DNA of 64,000 nt from Planctomycetota bacterium. Lineage in GTDB: Bacteria > Planctomycetota > UBA1135 > GCA-002686595. This document shows, piece after piece, positions 1 through 7,674 of the stretch. The stretch spans positions 1-64,000 of the forward strand of contig JAJDEW010000163.1 of the NCBI GenBank assembly GCA_029259595.1, read 5' to 3'. The translations under genes and the position numbers were made by a program. Positions within the stretch are counted from its first letter, which is position 1. Every line of letters begins with the position of its first letter. The notes beneath the pieces are model-generated. The model saw only the letters and a list, made by a program, of their open reading frames with translations, was not told where the DNA came from and did not search any database.

Positions 1-672
1 AGCGCCGGGTAGTGACAAGCGTTGGAGGACGTTGGCGACGATGCGGTTGCAGCGGTGGCCGGCGAAGGCGAAGGCGCTGGCGAGTTCGGTTTCCAGGCGG
101 GGGGAGAGGAGGCGGCGCAGGGCGGCGCGTCCGCGGTGCAGACGGATGCGCACGACGTCCTCGCTGAGGCCGAGCAGGTCGGCGGTCTCGGCGGTCGAGA
201 GCTCCTCGAGCAGGCGTGCGACGACGACGCAGCGGTAGGTCTCGGGCAGGCGATCGATCGCGGCTTCCACGATGGTGCGCACCTCACCGGATGCGGCCGC
301 GTCCTGGGGGTCGGACACGAGGGCGTCGACGACCGTGTCGTTCGTCGCCAGGTCCTGGAAGAGGGCCTCGGTGCGGCGGACGCGGTCCCGCCGTGCCCGG
401 GCGGTGCGGATCGCGATCTTCGACATCCAGGTCGAGAAGGTCGAGCGCCCTTCGAAGCTGGCGAGGCGGGCGAAGGCGTTGACGTAGGCGTCCTGGAGCG
501 CGTCCTCCGCTTCGGCGTCGGGGCGCACGATCGAACGCACCAGGCGGAAGAGCCGTTGGTTGTAGCGTTGCATGAGGACGGCGAACAGGTTGCGTTCCCC
601 GCCCACGACACGCCCGATGATGTCGATGTCCGCGAGTCCGCGGGCGGTCCAGGCGCTCGTCGAGGCGTTCAC
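1..672 (-). CDS. ECF-type RNA polymerase sigma factor (C-terminus cut by window edge)
   Basis: Translating the complement gives an open frame that runs off the left edge. It begins at a GTG at 672, preceded by a strong GGAGGG ribosome site at 678-683. Sigma region 2 is clear (LFRLVRSIVRPDAEAEDALQ, then a segment with FEGRSTFSTWMSKIAIRTAR), and region 4 carries the HTH (LPETYRCVVVARLLEELSTA, then a LGLSEDVVRIRLHRGR-type recognition helix). The protein would direct core RNA polymerase to alternative promoters. No anti-sigma gene is visible because the gene leaves the window. It lies 30 bp downstream of the small Cys protein on the same strand, so the two may be co-transcribed. The family is certain; the regulon is unknown. 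Confidence 0.92.
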   Translation of the reverse strand, partial: MNASTSAWTARGLADIDIIGRVVGGERNLFAVLMQRYNQRLFRLVRSIVRPDAEAEDALQDAYVNAFARLASFEGRSTFSTWMSKIAIRTARARRDRVRRTEALFQDLATNDTVVDALVSDPQDAAASGEVRTIVEAAIDRLPETYRCVVVARLLEELSTAETADLLGLSEDVVRIRLHRGRAALRRLLSPRLETELASAFAFAGHRCNRIVANVLQRLSLPGA

Positions 673-702
673 GCGAACCCTCCGGTCGTTCTCGATCTCG
701 TG

Positions 703-915
703 CTACGCGTACTCTTCACAGTGCCAAACGCCTCCTTCGGGTGCCGGGAACGCGCACGTGTCCCGCAGGTCGCAGTTCATGCATAAACCCTGCGCGCGCT
801 CCCGACCAGGCTCACGGGCCTGGAAATCGTTCGACGTGGCAGATCGGAGGTGAGCCGCCTCGTGCAGCTCGACGGGAAGACGATAGACGTTCGGCTCGGA
901 CGGGGTTCGGATCAT
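703..915 (-). CDS. Small conserved Cys protein (CxxC...PEGGVWHCEEY motif)
   Basis: A 70-residue protein whose last 26 residues contain CMNCDLRDTC followed by PEGGVWHCEEY. I recognise this Cys-rich tail from small bacterial proteins of unknown function; the four to five cysteines could bind zinc or iron. I chose ATG 915 because GAGG precedes it by about 10 nt and a candidate sigma-54 promoter lies 56-71 nt upstream. The N-terminal 45 residues show no recognisable domain. It sits between the sigma-54 activator and the ECF sigma gene, all on the minus strand. Its function is unknown; a redox or metal role is only an inference from the cysteines. Confidence 0.75.
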   Translation of the reverse strand: MIRTPSEPNVYRLPVELHEAAHLRSATSNDFQAREPGRERAQGLCMNCDLRDTCAFPAPEGGVWHCEEYA

Positions 916-970
916 CGCAGCAGGCCTCGTTGGGAAGTGAGGGAGGAGTTGCCCTCGGTCACCGAGTGGA

Positions 971-986
971 TGCAAACCCCGGACCA
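971..986 (-). promoter_or_regulatory. Candidate sigma-54 (-24/-12) promoter
   Basis: On the minus strand the sequence is TGGTCCGGGGTTTGCA. It has GG and GC spaced as in the TGGCAC-N5-TTGCA consensus, with a good TTTGCA -12 element and a weaker -24 (TGGTCC). It would start RNA near 960, upstream of the small Cys protein at 915. The gene for a sigma-54 activator lies immediately upstream. Confidence 0.45.
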
Positions 987-1132
987 ACTCCCGAGCGATG
1001 CCGGCCGAGCCTCTCCAGGCGCTGGGAGCGGCCCTGCGGCAGGCGGACACGACGCCGAAGCGGGGAAGAACACCCCGCTGGGGAGCTTTTCCCCGACCCC
1101 GGAGCAGCGGCGTCGAGCCCTCGATCGCGCGC

Positions 1133-2560
1133 TCAGTCCCGCGCGGTGCTGCCGAGCTTCTTGCGCAGGGTCTTGCGGTCGATCCCGAGGATGCGCGCGG
1201 CTTCGCTGCGGTTGCCGGCGACGGAGCGGAGTACGGCGTGCACGTGCTGGCGCTCGACCTCGGCCAGGGAACGGCGCTCGTCCGGTGAACCTTTTCCCGG
1301 CGAGCGCACCGGGGCCGAACGCAAGGGGCCGGGGAGGTCCTCCACGTCGACGAATCCGCTCTCGAGCATGACCGCCCAGCGGTGCACGAGGTTCTCGAGC
1401 TCGCGGACGTTGCCGGGCCAGTCGTAGTCCCGGAGGGCGCGCAGGGCGCCGTCCGAGAACTCGAGCGCCTGTCCGCGGGCTTCGCGTCCCCACTTGTCGC
1501 CGAAGTGGCGGAGCAAGACGTCGAGATCGGCACCGCGCTCGCGCAGGGGCGGCAGCTCGATGCTCAGCACGTTCAAGCGGAAGTACAGGTCGGCGCGAAA
1601 GCGCTTGGCGCGCACCAACGCCGCGACGTCCTGGTTCGTCGCGGCCACGATGCGCGTGTCCGCGTGCAGCGTTCGATCCGAACCCAGCATCCGGATCTCG
1701 TTGTTCTCGAGCACGCGCAGGAGCTTGGCCTGCATGCTCGGCATCATCTCGCCGATCTCGTCCAGGAAGATCGTTCCGCCTGCGGCCGTCTGGAAGAAGC
1801 CCGCACGGGCGTGCGTCGCACCGGTGAAGGCGCCCTTGACGTAGCCGAACAGCTCGCTCTCGACCAAGCTCTCGGGGATCGCGGCACAGTTCACGGGAAC
1901 GAAGGGCTCGGTCGAGCGCGCGCTGGCGTAGTGGATCGCGCGCGCGACCAGCTCCTTGCCGGTCCCGCTCTCGCCCCAGATCAGGATCGTCGCGTCCGTC
2001 TGCGCGGCCTTCTCGATCGCCCGGTAGACCCTCTGCATCGGCTCCGAAGCCCCGATCAGGCCCTGGGGGCCGTCGCCGGCCGGGTTGCGCTCGAGAGGCG
2101 CAGCAAGGGCTTCGTCCAGGCTCTCGGTGCGGCGGTGGCGTTCGTTCTCGAGGAAGGTCCCCACGCGGCGCGCGATCTCGTCGATCAGCAAGCGCTCCTC
2201 CGCGAGGAACGGCTCGCCTCCCGTGGCAGGAACGTCGTCGGTGTAGACGACCTCGAGCTGACCGACGTCCCGTCCCTCGACCTGGACCGCGGCGCGTAGC
2301 CCGTTCCGCGCCTGCGCCCAGCGCGCGCTCGTGTGTACGTCGTCCGCGAGCGACAGCCGGGCGGCGGCGAGGTCGGGGTGCTGCCAACCGGCGGGGAGGC
2401 GCTCGACGACGGCCTGCAGCTTGCCTGCGGCCGGCTCGCCCGCGCGGGTCAGGAGAGCGGAGACGTCATAGAGACAGGTCAGCTCCTTGACGCGTTCGCG
2501 CAGGGCATGCTGGACGGATTCGAGCGGGCGATCCGCGTCGTGGTTGGTGGATTCACTCAT
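1133..2560 (-). CDS. Sigma-54-dependent transcriptional activator with GAF-like sensor
   Basis: A 475-residue enhancer-binding protein. Residues about 20-145 form a GAF-like sensor preceded by ERVKELTCLYDVSALL. The AAA+ domain follows, with Walker A GESGTGKE at 196-203, an intact GAFTGA loop at 243-248 that contacts sigma-54, and Walker B GGTIFLDEIGE. The C-terminal Fis-type HTH contains GNRSEAARILGIDRKTLRKK. The ATG at 2560 was chosen because the upstream extension has no family similarity. There is no receiver domain, so the signal is probably a small molecule sensed by the N-terminal domain. It is divergent from the di-heme cytochrome and upstream of a candidate sigma-54 promoter at 971-986, so it may control the small Cys protein and ECF sigma genes (inference). 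Confidence 0.9.
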   Translation of the reverse strand: MSESTNHDADRPLESVQHALRERVKELTCLYDVSALLTRAGEPAAGKLQAVVERLPAGWQHPDLAAARLSLADDVHTSARWAQARNGLRAAVQVEGRDVGQLEVVYTDDVPATGGEPFLAEERLLIDEIARRVGTFLENERHRRTESLDEALAAPLERNPAGDGPQGLIGASEPMQRVYRAIEKAAQTDATILIWGESGTGKELVARAIHYASARSTEPFVPVNCAAIPESLVESELFGYVKGAFTGATHARAGFFQTAAGGTIFLDEIGEMMPSMQAKLLRVLENNEIRMLGSDRTLHADTRIVAATNQDVAALVRAKRFRADLYFRLNVLSIELPPLRERGADLDVLLRHFGDKWGREARGQALEFSDGALRALRDYDWPGNVRELENLVHRWAVMLESGFVDVEDLPGPLRSAPVRSPGKGSPDERRSLAEVERQHVHAVLRSVAGNRSEAARILGIDRKTLRKKLGSTARD

Positions 2561-2766
2561 GCGGACCGGACCATGTCCCTGCCTGCGCGCCGTGCGCGCC
2601 GCGACCGGCTCGGCAGTGTACCGCATGGAAGAGCGCTTGGAATCGCCGGCGAGGCCGCCACGGTGCCCTCGGAACGCAGATCGAAGATTCCTGTAACGCG
2701 GGGGGAGGTGCGCCCTTCCAACGCGGTGACACCTGATCCCCGCACTCCCCCGAGCTGTACACCCCG

Positions 2767-4086
2767 ATGAAACGAACCGTCGTCGCGACCGTGGCCTTCG
2801 GCCTCTCCCTTCTCGCCCTTCCCGGATGCGACAACGCGTCGGCCTCGAGCGGAAACTCCGGCAAGCGCTCCGCCGTCGTGCAGAACGCGACGGCCTTGAT
2901 CCTCGAAGGGCAGAACGTCTTCCGCAACGACACATTGGGCAGCGAAGCCTTCTGGGGCGAGACGCTCCGCGTGCACGAGACGCTCGCCGGGGATGCGCTG
3001 GGCGGGATCGGCCCCGGGATCTCGCCGGCGACGGCGCTGGCCGTCGGCCTGAAGGTCGACGTGGATGCGCTCCCCGGCAGCCTGCGCGCGGACCTGCGCC
3101 AGGGTCGAGTCGACCTCGACGATCCGGCCAACACGGTCGCGCTGCTCGAGTTGGACTCCGTCGTCGGGGTCCGTGGCTTCTTCGACAACGGGATCCTCGA
3201 CTCGGTCGGCATCACCTGCGCGCTGTGCCACTCGACCGTCGACGACTCGTTCGCGCCGGGCATCGGGAAGCGGCTCGACGGCTGGCCGAACCGGGACCTG
3301 GACGTCGGCACGGTCATCAGCCTGGCCCAGGACCTGTCTCCCTTCACGACGCTGCTGGGAGCCACCGAACAGACCGTGCGCGACGTGCTCGCGAGCTGGG
3401 GACCGGGGCGCTTCGATGCGCACCTGCTCCTGGACGGACAGGCCTTCCGACCCGATGGGAAGAGCAGCTCGGTCCTGATTCCGGCCGCGCTGGGCTTGGG
3501 TGGCGTCAACCTCGCGACGTACACCGGCTGGGGCTCGGTTCCGCACTGGAACGCCTTCGTCGGCAACCTCGAGATGGGCGGGCAAGGACGCTTCTTCGAC
3601 CCGCGTCTCGACGATCCCGTCAAGTTCCCCGTCGCCGCCTTCGCGGGCTCGGCGGACGTGACGCACGCCGTCGACCGCACGACCGCGGTGCTCGAACCGC
3701 TCCAGCTGTACCAGCTGGCGCTCCCGATTCCGACGCCTCCGGCCGACAGCTTCGATGCCGTCGCCGCCGAGCGGGGCAAGGAGCTCTTCTCGGACAAGGC
3801 CGACTGCGCGCGCTGTCACGTCCCGCCGATCTTCACCGAGCCGGGTTGGAACGCGCACACCGCGGCGGAGATCGGGATCGACGACTTCCAGGCCCTGCGC
3901 TCCCCCATCGAACGCTATCGCACGACGCCGCTGCGGGGCCTGTTCACGCGCAGCCAGGGCGGCTACTACCACGACGGTCGCTTCGCCGACCTCCCGGCCG
4001 TGGTCGAGCACTACGACGTGACCTTCGCCCTGTCCCTGACGACCGACGAGCAGAGCGACCTGGTCGAGTACCTGAAGTCGCTGTGA
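2767..4086 (+). CDS. Di-heme cytochrome c peroxidase-like (MauG/CcpA family) lipoprotein
   Basis: A 439-residue exported protein. The N-terminus has a lipoprotein signal ending LLALPGC, so the mature protein would be anchored at Cys21. Two CxxCH heme c sites are visible: CALCH at residues 151-155 and CARCH at 347-351. The C-terminus carries the family signature TTPLRGLFTRSQGGYYHDGR. The order (two hemes about 195 residues apart) fits the bacterial di-heme peroxidase/MauG superfamily, which reduces H2O2 or performs oxidations in the periplasm. The segment NLEMGGQGRFFDPRLDD is typical of an uncharacterised subgroup, so peroxidase activity is inferred. Superoxide dismutase and DoxX genes follow on the same strand, suggesting an oxidative-stress context. 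Confidence 0.85.
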   Translation: MKRTVVATVAFGLSLLALPGCDNASASSGNSGKRSAVVQNATALILEGQNVFRNDTLGSEAFWGETLRVHETLAGDALGGIGPGISPATALAVGLKVDVDALPGSLRADLRQGRVDLDDPANTVALLELDSVVGVRGFFDNGILDSVGITCALCHSTVDDSFAPGIGKRLDGWPNRDLDVGTVISLAQDLSPFTTLLGATEQTVRDVLASWGPGRFDAHLLLDGQAFRPDGKSSSVLIPAALGLGGVNLATYTGWGSVPHWNAFVGNLEMGGQGRFFDPRLDDPVKFPVAAFAGSADVTHAVDRTTAVLEPLQLYQLALPIPTPPADSFDAVAAERGKELFSDKADCARCHVPPIFTEPGWNAHTAAEIGIDDFQALRSPIERYRTTPLRGLFTRSQGGYYHDGRFADLPAVVEHYDVTFALSLTTDEQSDLVEYLKSL

Positions 4087-4242
4087 GGCGCGACGGGCCC
4101 CTGGAAGTCCGTCGAGCAAGTCCTTCGGCGCCTTGACGCCGTCCTCCACAGCGGCGCGGCACCCTCCTGCCTCGCCGAATCCACCGCTTCGCCTGCCATT
4201 CCAGGTGCCCCACCGAAGCCCTTCTTCCACGGACTCGATCCC

Positions 4243-4659
4243 ATGAGCACGAACGACGAAAAGGCCCTCACCTGCGCCTACCTGCCCCTGCGAATCGCCT
4301 TCGGCCTCGTACCGATCCTCGCGGGCCTCGACAAGTTCGCGAACCTCCTGACGGACTGGAGCGCGTACCTCGCGCCCGCCGCCGCGCGCCTCCTGCCGGT
4401 GAGTCCGGACGTGTTCTTCGGCTTCGTGGGCATCGTCGAGATCGCCGTCGGGATCCTCGTCTGGACCCGCTTCGTCCGGCTCGGCGCCTTCGCCGCCATG
4501 GGTTGGCTGTTCTTGATCGCGATCAACCTGATCGCCGCCGGCGACTTGGACATCGCCGTGCGGGATCTCGTCCTGGCGGTCGCGGCCTTCGTGCTGGCGC
4601 AGTTGGCCGGCGTCCAGGCCCGACGGGGAGCGGGCGCGGCGCGGACCGCCGCTTCGTGA
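4243..4659 (+). CDS. DoxX-family membrane protein
   Basis: A 138-residue protein with four hydrophobic segments. It opens with the DoxX-like stretch LRIAFGLVPILAGLDKF and contains a later helix with GFVGIVEIAVGILV. Proteins of this family are small inner-membrane proteins, often found beside thiol-redox or oxidative-stress genes. The stop codon lies 4 bp before the GTG start of the superoxide dismutase, so the two are almost certainly translated from one mRNA. In mycobacteria a DoxX protein forms a membrane complex with superoxide dismutase and a thiol transferase; the adjacency here fits that, but the complex is an inference. Confidence 0.8.
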   Translation: MSTNDEKALTCAYLPLRIAFGLVPILAGLDKFANLLTDWSAYLAPAAARLLPVSPDVFFGFVGIVEIAVGILVWTRFVRLGAFAAMGWLFLIAINLIAAGDLDIAVRDLVLAVAAFVLAQLAGVQARRGAGAARTAAS

Positions 4660-4663
4660 CGCC

Positions 4664-5281
4664 GTGCCGTTCCGAATCACGGCGCTGCCCTTCGCGAGCG
4701 ACGCGCTCGAGCCGCTGATGTCGTGCGAGACCGTCGACCTGCACCACCGCCACCACGGGGTGTACGTCGACCGATTGAACGAACTCGTCGACGGGACCGA
4801 GCTCGAAGACGCCACCTTGGAAACGATCCTGTGCGGCGCCGACGGGCCCCTGCTCGACCTGGCCGGACAGCACTACGACCACTCCTTCTACTGGAGCAGC
4901 CTGCGGCCTCCACGCTCGAGCTCGGGACCGACGGGGGTCCTCGCCGAGCGCATCGCAACGGACTTCGGCTCGCTCGCGAACCTGAAGCGCACGTTCGTGG
5001 CCGCGGGCCTCGCCCTGATCGGCAGCGGCTGGTGCTGGCTGACACGATCCTTCGATGGACGGCTCTCGATCGTCACCACGGCGAACGCGGAGACGCCGGT
5101 CGCGGACGGCCTCGAGCCCCTGCTCGTCTGCGACCTGTGGGAACACGCCTACTACCTGGACTTCCGCAGCGAACGGGCGCACTACCTCGAAGCCTTCTGG
5201 ATTCTCGCGAACTGGGAGTTCGCGGCGACGCGTTACGGCGTCAGACCCACGACGCGGCGCGTGCAGCGCACGTGTCTTTGA
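4664..5281 (+). CDS. sodB: Fe/Mn superoxide dismutase
   Basis: A 205-residue Fe/Mn-type superoxide dismutase that disproportionates superoxide to O2 and H2O2. The four metal ligands are present: His27 (DLHHRHHGVY), His73 (GQHYDHSFYW), Asp157 and His161 (CDLWEHAYYLDF). The start is GTG 4664, 4 bp after the doxX stop; the first residues RITALPFASDALEPLMS match the family N-terminus. Length and ligand spacing are normal. No signal peptide is seen, so it is cytoplasmic. The C-terminus ends 15 bp from the convergent norR stop. Metal preference (Fe or Mn) cannot be read with certainty, and the symbol is nominal. Confidence 0.93.
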   Translation: MPFRITALPFASDALEPLMSCETVDLHHRHHGVYVDRLNELVDGTELEDATLETILCGADGPLLDLAGQHYDHSFYWSSLRPPRSSSGPTGVLAERIATDFGSLANLKRTFVAAGLALIGSGWCWLTRSFDGRLSIVTTANAETPVADGLEPLLVCDLWEHAYYLDFRSERAHYLEAFWILANWEFAATRYGVRPTTRRVQRTCL

Positions 5282-5296
5282 CGAAGCGGCGGCGAG

Positions 5297-6841
5297 TCAG
5301 CGCAGTCCCAAACGCCGTGCGAGGTGGTGCAGGTTGCTGCGGTGCATGCCCAGCGATCTGGCTGCCTGGGCCCGGTTGCCCTTCGCGGCCTTCAGCGCCG
5401 CCTGGATCCGGTTGCGCTGGAAGTCCTGCACGGCCTCGCGCAGCGAGAGCCCCGCGACGTCGGCGGACGCCTCCTCGGTCGCCGGAAGCTCACGCTCGGG
5501 CCGGAAGCTCTCGCTCAGATCCGCGGCCTGGACGAAGACCGGCTCGCCCTGCTCGACGCGACCCGAGGCGTGGAGGATGGCGCGGGATACGACATTCTCG
5601 AGCTCACGCACGTTTCCTGGCCAGGACCGGCTCGCGAGCTCGGCCTGTGCGTCCGGTCCGAACCGGACGGGCCCGGTGCCGAGCCGACGTCGCGTATGGT
5701 CCGCGAAGTGCCCCGTCAGCAGGGGAATGTCCGACTTGTGCTCGCGCAATGCCGGGACGCGGATCCGACAGACGTCCAGGCGGTGCAGCAGGTCCGCGCG
5801 AAAGCGCCCCGCGCGCACTTCCGCCTCGAGGTCCCGATTGGTGGCCGCGAGCACGCGCACGTCGACGTGGACCGCATGATCCGCGCCGATCGGTTGGATC
5901 TCGCCCTCCTGCAGCACGCGCAACAGCTTCGGCTGCATGTGCAACGGGAGCTCGCCGATCTCGTCGAGGAGCAGGCTGGCTCCGTCCGCCACGCGGAACT
6001 TCCCCAGCCGTGTCTCCTCCGCTCCGGTGAACGATCCTTTCTCGTGCCCGAAGAGTTCGCTCTCCACGATCGACTCGGGCAAGGCCGCGCAGTTGACATA
6101 GACCAACGGGCGCTCGGAGCGCGGCGACTGGGCCTGGAGGGTTCGGACGACGAGCTCCTTGCCGACGCCCGTCTCGCCGGTCACGAGGACCGGGAAGTCG
6201 GAGGCTGCGACGAGCTCGAGCTCGCGCTTCAAGCCACGTAGCGCCTCGCTCTCTCCGATGAGCAGGCCGCCGCGACGCTCGCGCAGGTCCTTCATCAGGT
6301 CCTTGGCGACCAGACCTTCGTGTCGGGCACGTTGCTCGAGCGCTTCCATCAAGTCGCTCGTACGCAACGCCGCCGCCGCGAGCGCGGCCAGGTGCACGAG
6401 AAAGCGCTCGTCGACGGAATCGAAGGAACCCGGCTCGAGCGCATCGACGGTCAGCGCTCCGACCAGCTCGCCTTCGATCACGAGCGGACAACCGAGGCAG
6501 GCGTGCACGTCCAGATGCGGCGCGCCGACGACGAGTCCGTCGTAGGGGTCGGGCAAGGGGCTGGCCGCGGGGAAGAAGGTCGGGCCCTTTTGTCTGCAGA
6601 GGATGTCGAGGCGCGGGTGTTCGGAGCGCGCGAAGCGCCGCCCCATCACGTCCGGTGAGAGCCCGTGCGCGGCCACGGGCACGAGCTCGTTGCCGTCCAG
6701 TCGCAACAGGACCGCCGCGTCGCAGGGCAAGGCCCGCACGACCGCCTCCACGAGGCGCTTGGAGCGGTCCTGCGCCGTGAGCGACGCGGTCATGTCGAGG
6801 GCGATCGGGAGCAGGTCGTCGGCCCGGGGAGCTGTTGTCAT
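5297..6841 (-). CDS. norR: NorR, nitric-oxide-responsive sigma-54 activator
   Basis: 514 residues: GAF domain, AAA+ domain, Fis HTH. The GAF domain retains the residues known from E. coli NorR for the mononuclear non-heme iron that binds NO, at a constant +2 offset: Arg77, Arg83, Asp101 (LPDPYDG), His113 and Cys115 (DVHACLG) and Asp133. The AAA+ domain has Walker A GETGVGKE and the sigma-54 contact loop reads GSFTGA instead of GAFTGA. The HTH is AQAARSLGMHRSNLHHLAR. ATG 6841 follows GAGG at about -11; a longer upstream frame would run through the operator region. It is divergent from ytfE and the NO reductase, its expected targets. One candidate NorR site overlaps its own start codon, suggesting autoregulation. 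Confidence 0.93.
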   Translation of the reverse strand: MTTAPRADDLLPIALDMTASLTAQDRSKRLVEAVVRALPCDAAVLLRLDGNELVPVAAHGLSPDVMGRRFARSEHPRLDILCRQKGPTFFPAASPLPDPYDGLVVGAPHLDVHACLGCPLVIEGELVGALTVDALEPGSFDSVDERFLVHLAALAAAALRTSDLMEALEQRARHEGLVAKDLMKDLRERRGGLLIGESEALRGLKRELELVAASDFPVLVTGETGVGKELVVRTLQAQSPRSERPLVYVNCAALPESIVESELFGHEKGSFTGAEETRLGKFRVADGASLLLDEIGELPLHMQPKLLRVLQEGEIQPIGADHAVHVDVRVLAATNRDLEAEVRAGRFRADLLHRLDVCRIRVPALREHKSDIPLLTGHFADHTRRRLGTGPVRFGPDAQAELASRSWPGNVRELENVVSRAILHASGRVEQGEPVFVQAADLSESFRPERELPATEEASADVAGLSLREAVQDFQRNRIQAALKAAKGNRAQAARSLGMHRSNLHHLARRLGLR

Positions 6842-6895
6842 AACCACATCCTCGTTGTGTGCGCCACAACATTCGACCGTAGTCGTCCGCATAAC
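6834..6895. promoter_or_regulatory. Three candidate NorR binding sites (GT-N7-AC)
   Basis: Three copies of the GT-N7-AC core known for NorR lie at 6834-6844 (GTTGTCATAAC), 6857-6867 (inside the dyad GTTGTG-N5-CACAAC, 6854-6870) and 6885-6895 (GTCCGCATAAC). Their centres are 23 and 28 bp apart. They lie 40-100 bp upstream of the -24/-12 promoter at 6935, the normal place for enhancer sites. Confidence 0.75.
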
Positions 6896-6934
6896 ACAAC
6901 CCCCCGGAAGGCTCCTCAGGGCACATTCGGCCCC

Positions 6935-6950
6935 CGGCACGCGGTGTGCG
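6935..6950 (+). promoter_or_regulatory. Sigma-54 promoter of the NO-detoxification operon
   Basis: CGGCACGCGGTGTGCG matches the -24/-12 consensus at GGCACG and TGC with correct spacing. Transcription should start near 6961. This rules out the GTG at 6960 as the ytfE start and supports ATG 6984. Confidence 0.75.
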
Positions 6951-6983
6951 TAGGGTCGGGTGTCCCGAACCAAGAAGGATCCC

Positions 6984-7664
6984 ATGACGACCGGAAACGA
7001 AACCGTCCGACCCGAGCAGACCGTTGCGGAGCTCGCCACCAGGCGACCCGGCGCGTCGCGGGTCTTTTACCGCCACGGCCTCGACTTCTGCTGCGGCGGG
7101 CACGTGAGCCTCGCGGACGCCTGCCACACGGCCGGGCTCGAGACCCGGACCCTGATCGACGAGATCGAGGCGGAGGACCGCTCGGTCGAGGACTTCGAGC
7201 GCTGGGACGAGCGCGGGGTGCCCGAGATGATCGACCACATCCTCGTCCGCTTTCACGAACCCCACCGCGCGGAGCTCCCGCGCCTCTTGGCGATGGCCGA
7301 GAAGGTCGAACGCGTGCATGGCGAGAAGCCCTCGTGTCCGCGCGGCCTGGCCGCTCGACTCGCGCGCATGCACGAGGAGCTCGTCCAGCACATGGAGAAG
7401 GAGGAGCGGGTGCTCTTCCCGCTGCTGCGCGCGGGACGCGGGCGCATGGCCGCCATGCCGATCCAGGTCATGGAGCAGGAACACACCGACCACGGTCGGA
7501 ACCTGCAACGGCTGCGCGAATTGACGAACGACTACCAACCGCCGGCGGAGGCCTGCGGCACGTGGACGGCCCTCTACCTGGGCCTCGCCGAGCTCGAGCG
7601 CGAGCTGATGCAACACATCCACCTCGAGAACAACGTTCTTTTCCCCCGCGCCCTGAGAGGCTGA
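6984..7664 (+). CDS. ytfE: RIC/YtfE (ScdA) di-iron protein, iron-sulfur cluster repair
   Basis: 226 residues. The N-terminal ScdA domain contains the diagnostic LDFCCGGHVSLADAC; the rest is a hemerythrin-like four-helix bundle whose His and Glu ligands appear in HMEKEERVLFP, EQEHTDHG and HIHLENNVLFP. RIC proteins repair or supply iron to clusters damaged by NO and peroxide, in the cytoplasm. Start ATG 6984 has GAAGGA at a good distance and is the first start after the predicted sigma-54 transcription start. It is 10 bp upstream of the NO reductase gene, so the two form an operon under NorR. Confidence 0.92.
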   Translation: MTTGNETVRPEQTVAELATRRPGASRVFYRHGLDFCCGGHVSLADACHTAGLETRTLIDEIEAEDRSVEDFERWDERGVPEMIDHILVRFHEPHRAELPRLLAMAEKVERVHGEKPSCPRGLAARLARMHEELVQHMEKEERVLFPLLRAGRGRMAAMPIQVMEQEHTDHGRNLQRLRELTNDYQPPAEACGTWTALYLGLAELERELMQHIHLENNVLFPRALRG

Positions 7665-7674
7665 GAAGCTCGCC

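Noticed and set aside
2561..2766. Sigma-54 promoter before the di-heme cytochrome
   Set aside because: CGGCAGTGTACCGCA has GG and GC one base too close; no other candidate was found.
6960..6983. GTG 6960 as the start of ytfE
   Set aside because: It coincides with the predicted sigma-54 transcription start, and ATG 6984 has a better ribosome site.
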